7,471 bases of DNA, taken from Desulfobacterales bacterium (GTDB lineage: Bacteria; Desulfobacterota; Desulfobacteria; Desulfobacterales; Desulfosalsimonadaceae). The position numbers were made by a program, and so were the translations under genes. Location: assembly GCA_018224315.1 (NCBI GenBank), contig JAGTVF010000183.1:1-7471 (forward strand), in the 5' to 3' direction. Under the pieces are notes generated by a model. It was given only the letters and a program-made list of their open reading frames with translations, had not been told where the DNA came from and did no database searches. Below, piece after piece: positions 5,717 through 7,471 of this stretch; positions within the stretch are counted from its first letter, which is position 1; the number at the start of each line of letters is the position of its first letter.

Positions 5717-6844
5717 TCAGAATAAATCATGTGCGGGCGGGGCCGTGTGCCGGTCACACAGATCCGGGCTTTTTTCATATCCCCGCACCCATACGGCCAG
5801 GTAGACATCCACGTAATCCAGCCAGGCCGCAAATGTTTCCGGACATGCGGCGTGGCGGAACATCCTGGCGGTCACAACCGCGCTGCCTGCGGCATAATGG
5901 CGGCAGTCGGCGCAGTCGGTATCCGGCACGCAGCAGGCCGTATCGCGCTTCCAGGTCAGATCCGCCCGGTACTGGCGGAAACTGCGCCCCAGACCGATAT
6001 CCGTTGACGGGTTGGCCCGTGGATAGGGACAGGAAAACAGGTCATGCAGGCCCAGCCGGTGGGTGTGGACCACCCGGTGATAAGGCGAGAAAATCACATG
6101 ATCCGGATACTGCCGGCCGATCTCGTCCATGGTCTGGCGGGTCTTTTCCAAAGACTGCACATCATGGGCAAGCCCGCCGGCATAGCCTGCAGGGGCGGAA
6201 AACATGTTAAATGTCGCCCGGCAGTTGTTTTGCGCCAGCTGATCCATGACCTCCCGGGCCTCGCCGATGTTGTGCCGGGTAAAGGTATAAACAAACACGG
6301 CCCTGGGGTCATTCCGGTAATTTTGAATCTGCCGGGAAAGCATGTTTTTGGCGTTTCTGACCTGATGGCTGGTTGCATCGTTTCCCCAGACCGATACATG
6401 GATCCGGTAATCCACGTCCTTGTCAATGGGAATCAGCCCGTTTGTGGCAATGCAGCCCAAAGGGATCTGATCGTGGCAGACACCCAGCAGGTCCGGTACC
6501 AGCGAGGGCTCGGCCCCTGCGAGCACCACATAGGTAATGCCCCGCTGTTTTTCTTCTTCCATGAGCCGCCGCCACTGCTCCGGGTCTTCTATGCCGGCGG
6601 CCCCGGCCTTTTCCCCCTGGTAATAATAACAGCCCTCACAGGCGATATTGCATCTGCGGGTCATGTCATAGGTGGATTCCCGGAGAAAAAAATATTTTCT
6701 GACCTTTTCCCATTTTTGCCGGATTCTGGGATCAGAGGCCAGGATATCGGAGAATTTCCACTCTTTTGCCGGCCGGCCTGCGCCGTCGGGCACCTGGATA
6801 GGATTGCTTGCTGCCTTCATAAAATCTTGCTGTCCCGGTATCAT
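5717..6844 (-). CDS. Radical SAM protein with Cys-rich C-terminus (rSAM1)
   Basis: A 375-residue radical SAM enzyme and paralog of the next gene. CNIACEGC (Cys65, 69, 72) is the CX3CX2C motif. The SAM-contact stretch reads LAGAEPSL, so the usual GGEP is GAEP (110-113). IATNGLI follows at 132-138. C-terminal cysteines at 272, 304, 305, 311 and 314 keep nearly the same spacing as in rSAM2 and probably bind an extra iron-sulfur cluster. Cys334 and Cys363 are additional. An N-terminal extension of about 30 residues precedes the part shared with rSAM2. The ATG at 6844 comes five bases after the ACP stop. A second ATG at residue 9 is possible, and neither has a clear ribosome binding site. Position directly after the ACP gene hints at an ACP-linked substrate. 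The reaction is unknown: desaturation, cyclisation, methylation or C-C bond formation are all open. Confidence 0.87.
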   Translation of the reverse strand: MIPGQQDFMKAASNPIQVPDGAGRPAKEWKFSDILASDPRIRQKWEKVRKYFFLRESTYDMTRRCNIACEGCYYYQGEKAGAAGIEDPEQWRRLMEEEKQRGITYVVLAGAEPSLVPDLLGVCHDQIPLGCIATNGLIPIDKDVDYRIHVSVWGNDATSHQVRNAKNMLSRQIQNYRNDPRAVFVYTFTRHNIGEAREVMDQLAQNNCRATFNMFSAPAGYAGGLAHDVQSLEKTRQTMDEIGRQYPDHVIFSPYHRVVHTHRLGLHDLFSCPYPRANPSTDIGLGRSFRQYRADLTWKRDTACCVPDTDCADCRHYAAGSAVVTARMFRHAACPETFAAWLDYVDVYLAVWVRGYEKSPDLCDRHTAPPAHDLF

Positions 6845-6849
6845 GCCGG

Positions 6850-7122
6850 CTATATTTTCACCGGCGAATTTTCCAGAATATATTCTGCGATCAAACGGAG
6901 GGTTTTTAATTTGGGATAATCTTCCTCATCAATGCGGATGCCGTATTCATCCTGGAGCACCAGCGCCACTGTGGCCAGATCCATGCTGTCCACACCCACC
7001 TCGTCGATTAAATCCAGATCCGGGTCAAATGTCTCCGGGGTCACGTCCTCGAGCTTCAACTCCTCGATGACAATAGCGGCCACCCCGCGGATGGTCTGTT
7101 CAAAGTTTGATTCGTGACTCAT
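6850..7122 (-). CDS. Acyl carrier protein
   Basis: A 90-residue acidic protein with the four-helix ACP pattern. The phosphopantetheine attachment site is Ser46 in GVDSMDL, where Met replaces the usual Leu after Ser. The following segment, ending in LRLIAEYI, matches helices III and IV of ACPs. When modified by a phosphopantetheinyl transferase, which is not seen here, it carries growing acyl chains as thioesters for the ketosynthases and dehydratases. It starts at the ATG at 7122, with AAGAGG twelve bases upstream, and lies 26 nt after the dehydratase. The DLDLIDEVGVDS run before the serine is strongly acidic, as expected for docking with partner enzymes. It is a pathway-dedicated ACP by context; specificity for the radical SAM enzymes is an inference. 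Confidence 0.93.
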   Translation of the reverse strand: MSHESNFEQTIRGVAAIVIEELKLEDVTPETFDPDLDLIDEVGVDSMDLATVALVLQDEYGIRIDEEDYPKLKTLRLIAEYILENSPVKI

Positions 7123-7134
7123 ATGCCTGTGTTT

Positions 7135-7140
7135 CCTCTT
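7135..7140 (-). promoter_or_regulatory. Likely ribosome binding site of the ACP gene
   Basis: AAGAGG on the - strand lies twelve bases before the ATG at 7122, in the 26-nt gap after the dehydratase gene. The spacing is slightly long, so efficiency is uncertain. Confidence 0.5.
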
Positions 7141-7148
7141 GCGTGTCT

Positions 7149-7471
7149 TTATTCCACAAACTGTGCCTGCAGGCGTCCCCTGCAGGCAAGCTCTTTTTCA
7201 ACGATTAACTCAAAGCGCCATTGACCTTCGGCATTGTCTGCCGGCAGCACACTGATCTCGATTTCCTCTTCCGGGCGGATCACCCGGCGGTACTTGGTCC
7301 GGTGGACTTTTTGCAGCACAAGGGACAGCTTTGTTGCCTTTTCAATAACCTGGAGCACGATAAAAAGCTGGGCAATGCCCGGAAGCACCGGATCTTCCGG
7401 AAAATGGCCGGAAAACCACACCGAAGTTTCCGGAACCCGCACAGTTGCAGAAATCCGGTGCTCCGGTAAAC
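7149..7471 (-). CDS. FabZ/ApeI-like hotdog dehydratase, N-terminus cut by window
   Basis: The frame is open to the right edge and gives at least 106 residues. A start at the GTG at 7442 would cut into the conserved fold, because the upstream codons read LPEHRISAT, which fits the first strand of the family. The core stretch SGHFPEDPVLPGIAQLF matches the 'GHFPg.PvLPGv.Q' signature of FabA/FabZ and aryl-polyene ApeI-type 3-hydroxyacyl-ACP dehydratases. The His in GHFP is the catalytic histidine. At the position where FabZ carries its catalytic Glu, five residues after the Gly of LPG, this protein has Phe. It may therefore use another acid or have a non-standard role. It is probably a hotdog dimer in the cytoplasm acting on ACP-bound chains. 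It is the most upstream gene visible in the operon. Confidence 0.82.
   Translation of the reverse strand, partial: LPEHRISATVRVPETSVWFSGHFPEDPVLPGIAQLFIVLQVIEKATKLSLVLQKVHRTKYRRVIRPEEEIEISVLPADNAEGQWRFELIVEKELACRGRLQAQFVE

Larger units (their letters stand above)
219..7471 (-). other. Single-direction lipid/polyketide-type operon (continues past right edge)
   Basis: Nine consecutive - strand genes are packed with gaps of 26, 5, 36, 14 (or a 4-nt overlap), 18, 2, 14 (or a 22-nt overlap) and minus 1 nt, in transcription order. No promoter or terminator is recognisable between them. All nine belong to acyl-chain chemistry: dehydratase, ACP, two radical SAM proteins, two ketosynthases, thioesterase, PKS-type dehydratase and PlsY acyltransferase. 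Co-transcription is inferred from spacing and direction. The first gene is cut by the window, so the operon start, its promoter and any further genes are not seen. Confidence 0.85.

Noticed and set aside
6044..6919. A 291-codon open frame on the + strand opposite rSAM1 and the ACP
   Set aside because: Antisense to rSAM1 with its cysteine motifs and to the ACP; the translation looks like reverse-complement composition and not a known family.

Overview
This window reads as most of a dedicated type II (discrete-enzyme) fatty acid/polyketide operon that carries two radical SAM enzymes and ends in a glycerol-phosphate acyltransferase. Nothing in it names the organism. Oxygen-sensitive radical SAM enzymes, a G+C content that looks to be in the high 50s, a Gram-negative gene style and tight gene packing would fit an anaerobe such as a Desulfobacterota (deltaproteobacterial) sulfate reducer. 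That is an inference with low confidence.

Layout. The first 139 bases, on the + strand, are the 3' end of an ANL-superfamily (AMP-forming) acyl/aryl ligase, followed by a probable intrinsic terminator at 145-180. Everything else, from 7471 down to 219, lies on the - strand and converges on the ligase. In transcription order the - strand genes are: a FabZ/ApeI-like hotdog dehydratase cut by the right edge; an acyl carrier protein; two paralogous radical SAM proteins; two FabF-type ketosynthases, each with an intact Cys-His-His triad; a YbgC/4HBT-type hotdog thioesterase; a stand-alone double-hotdog protein of the polyketide synthase dehydratase type; and a divergent PlsY. Intergenic gaps are 36 nt or less. 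Some genes are nearly or actually overlapping (KS1/thioesterase 2 nt apart, thioesterase/dehydratase overlapping or 14 nt apart, dehydratase/PlsY sharing one base). This indicates one co-transcribed, partly translationally coupled unit. No internal promoter was recognised, so the promoter probably lies beyond the right edge.

How the genes may work together (inference). The ligase could activate a starter acid. The ACP carries the chain, the two ketosynthases extend it, and the two dehydratases remove water from hydroxyacyl intermediates. The radical SAM pair could make an unusual C-H or C-C modification on the acyl chain. The thioesterase would edit or release the chain, and PlsY would pass the finished acyl group to glycerol-3-phosphate, making a membrane lipid. 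No ketoreductase, malonyl-transferase or phosphopantetheinyl transferase is visible; these must lie outside the window or be supplied by primary metabolism. FabF-type enzymes combined with radical SAM enzymes resemble the type of cluster proposed for ladderane lipids in anammox bacteria, and the KS/DH/ACP/thioesterase/ligase set also resembles aryl polyene clusters. The product cannot be named from sequence alone.

No RNA genes, insertion sequences, CRISPR arrays or gene-free stretches above 300 bases were found.
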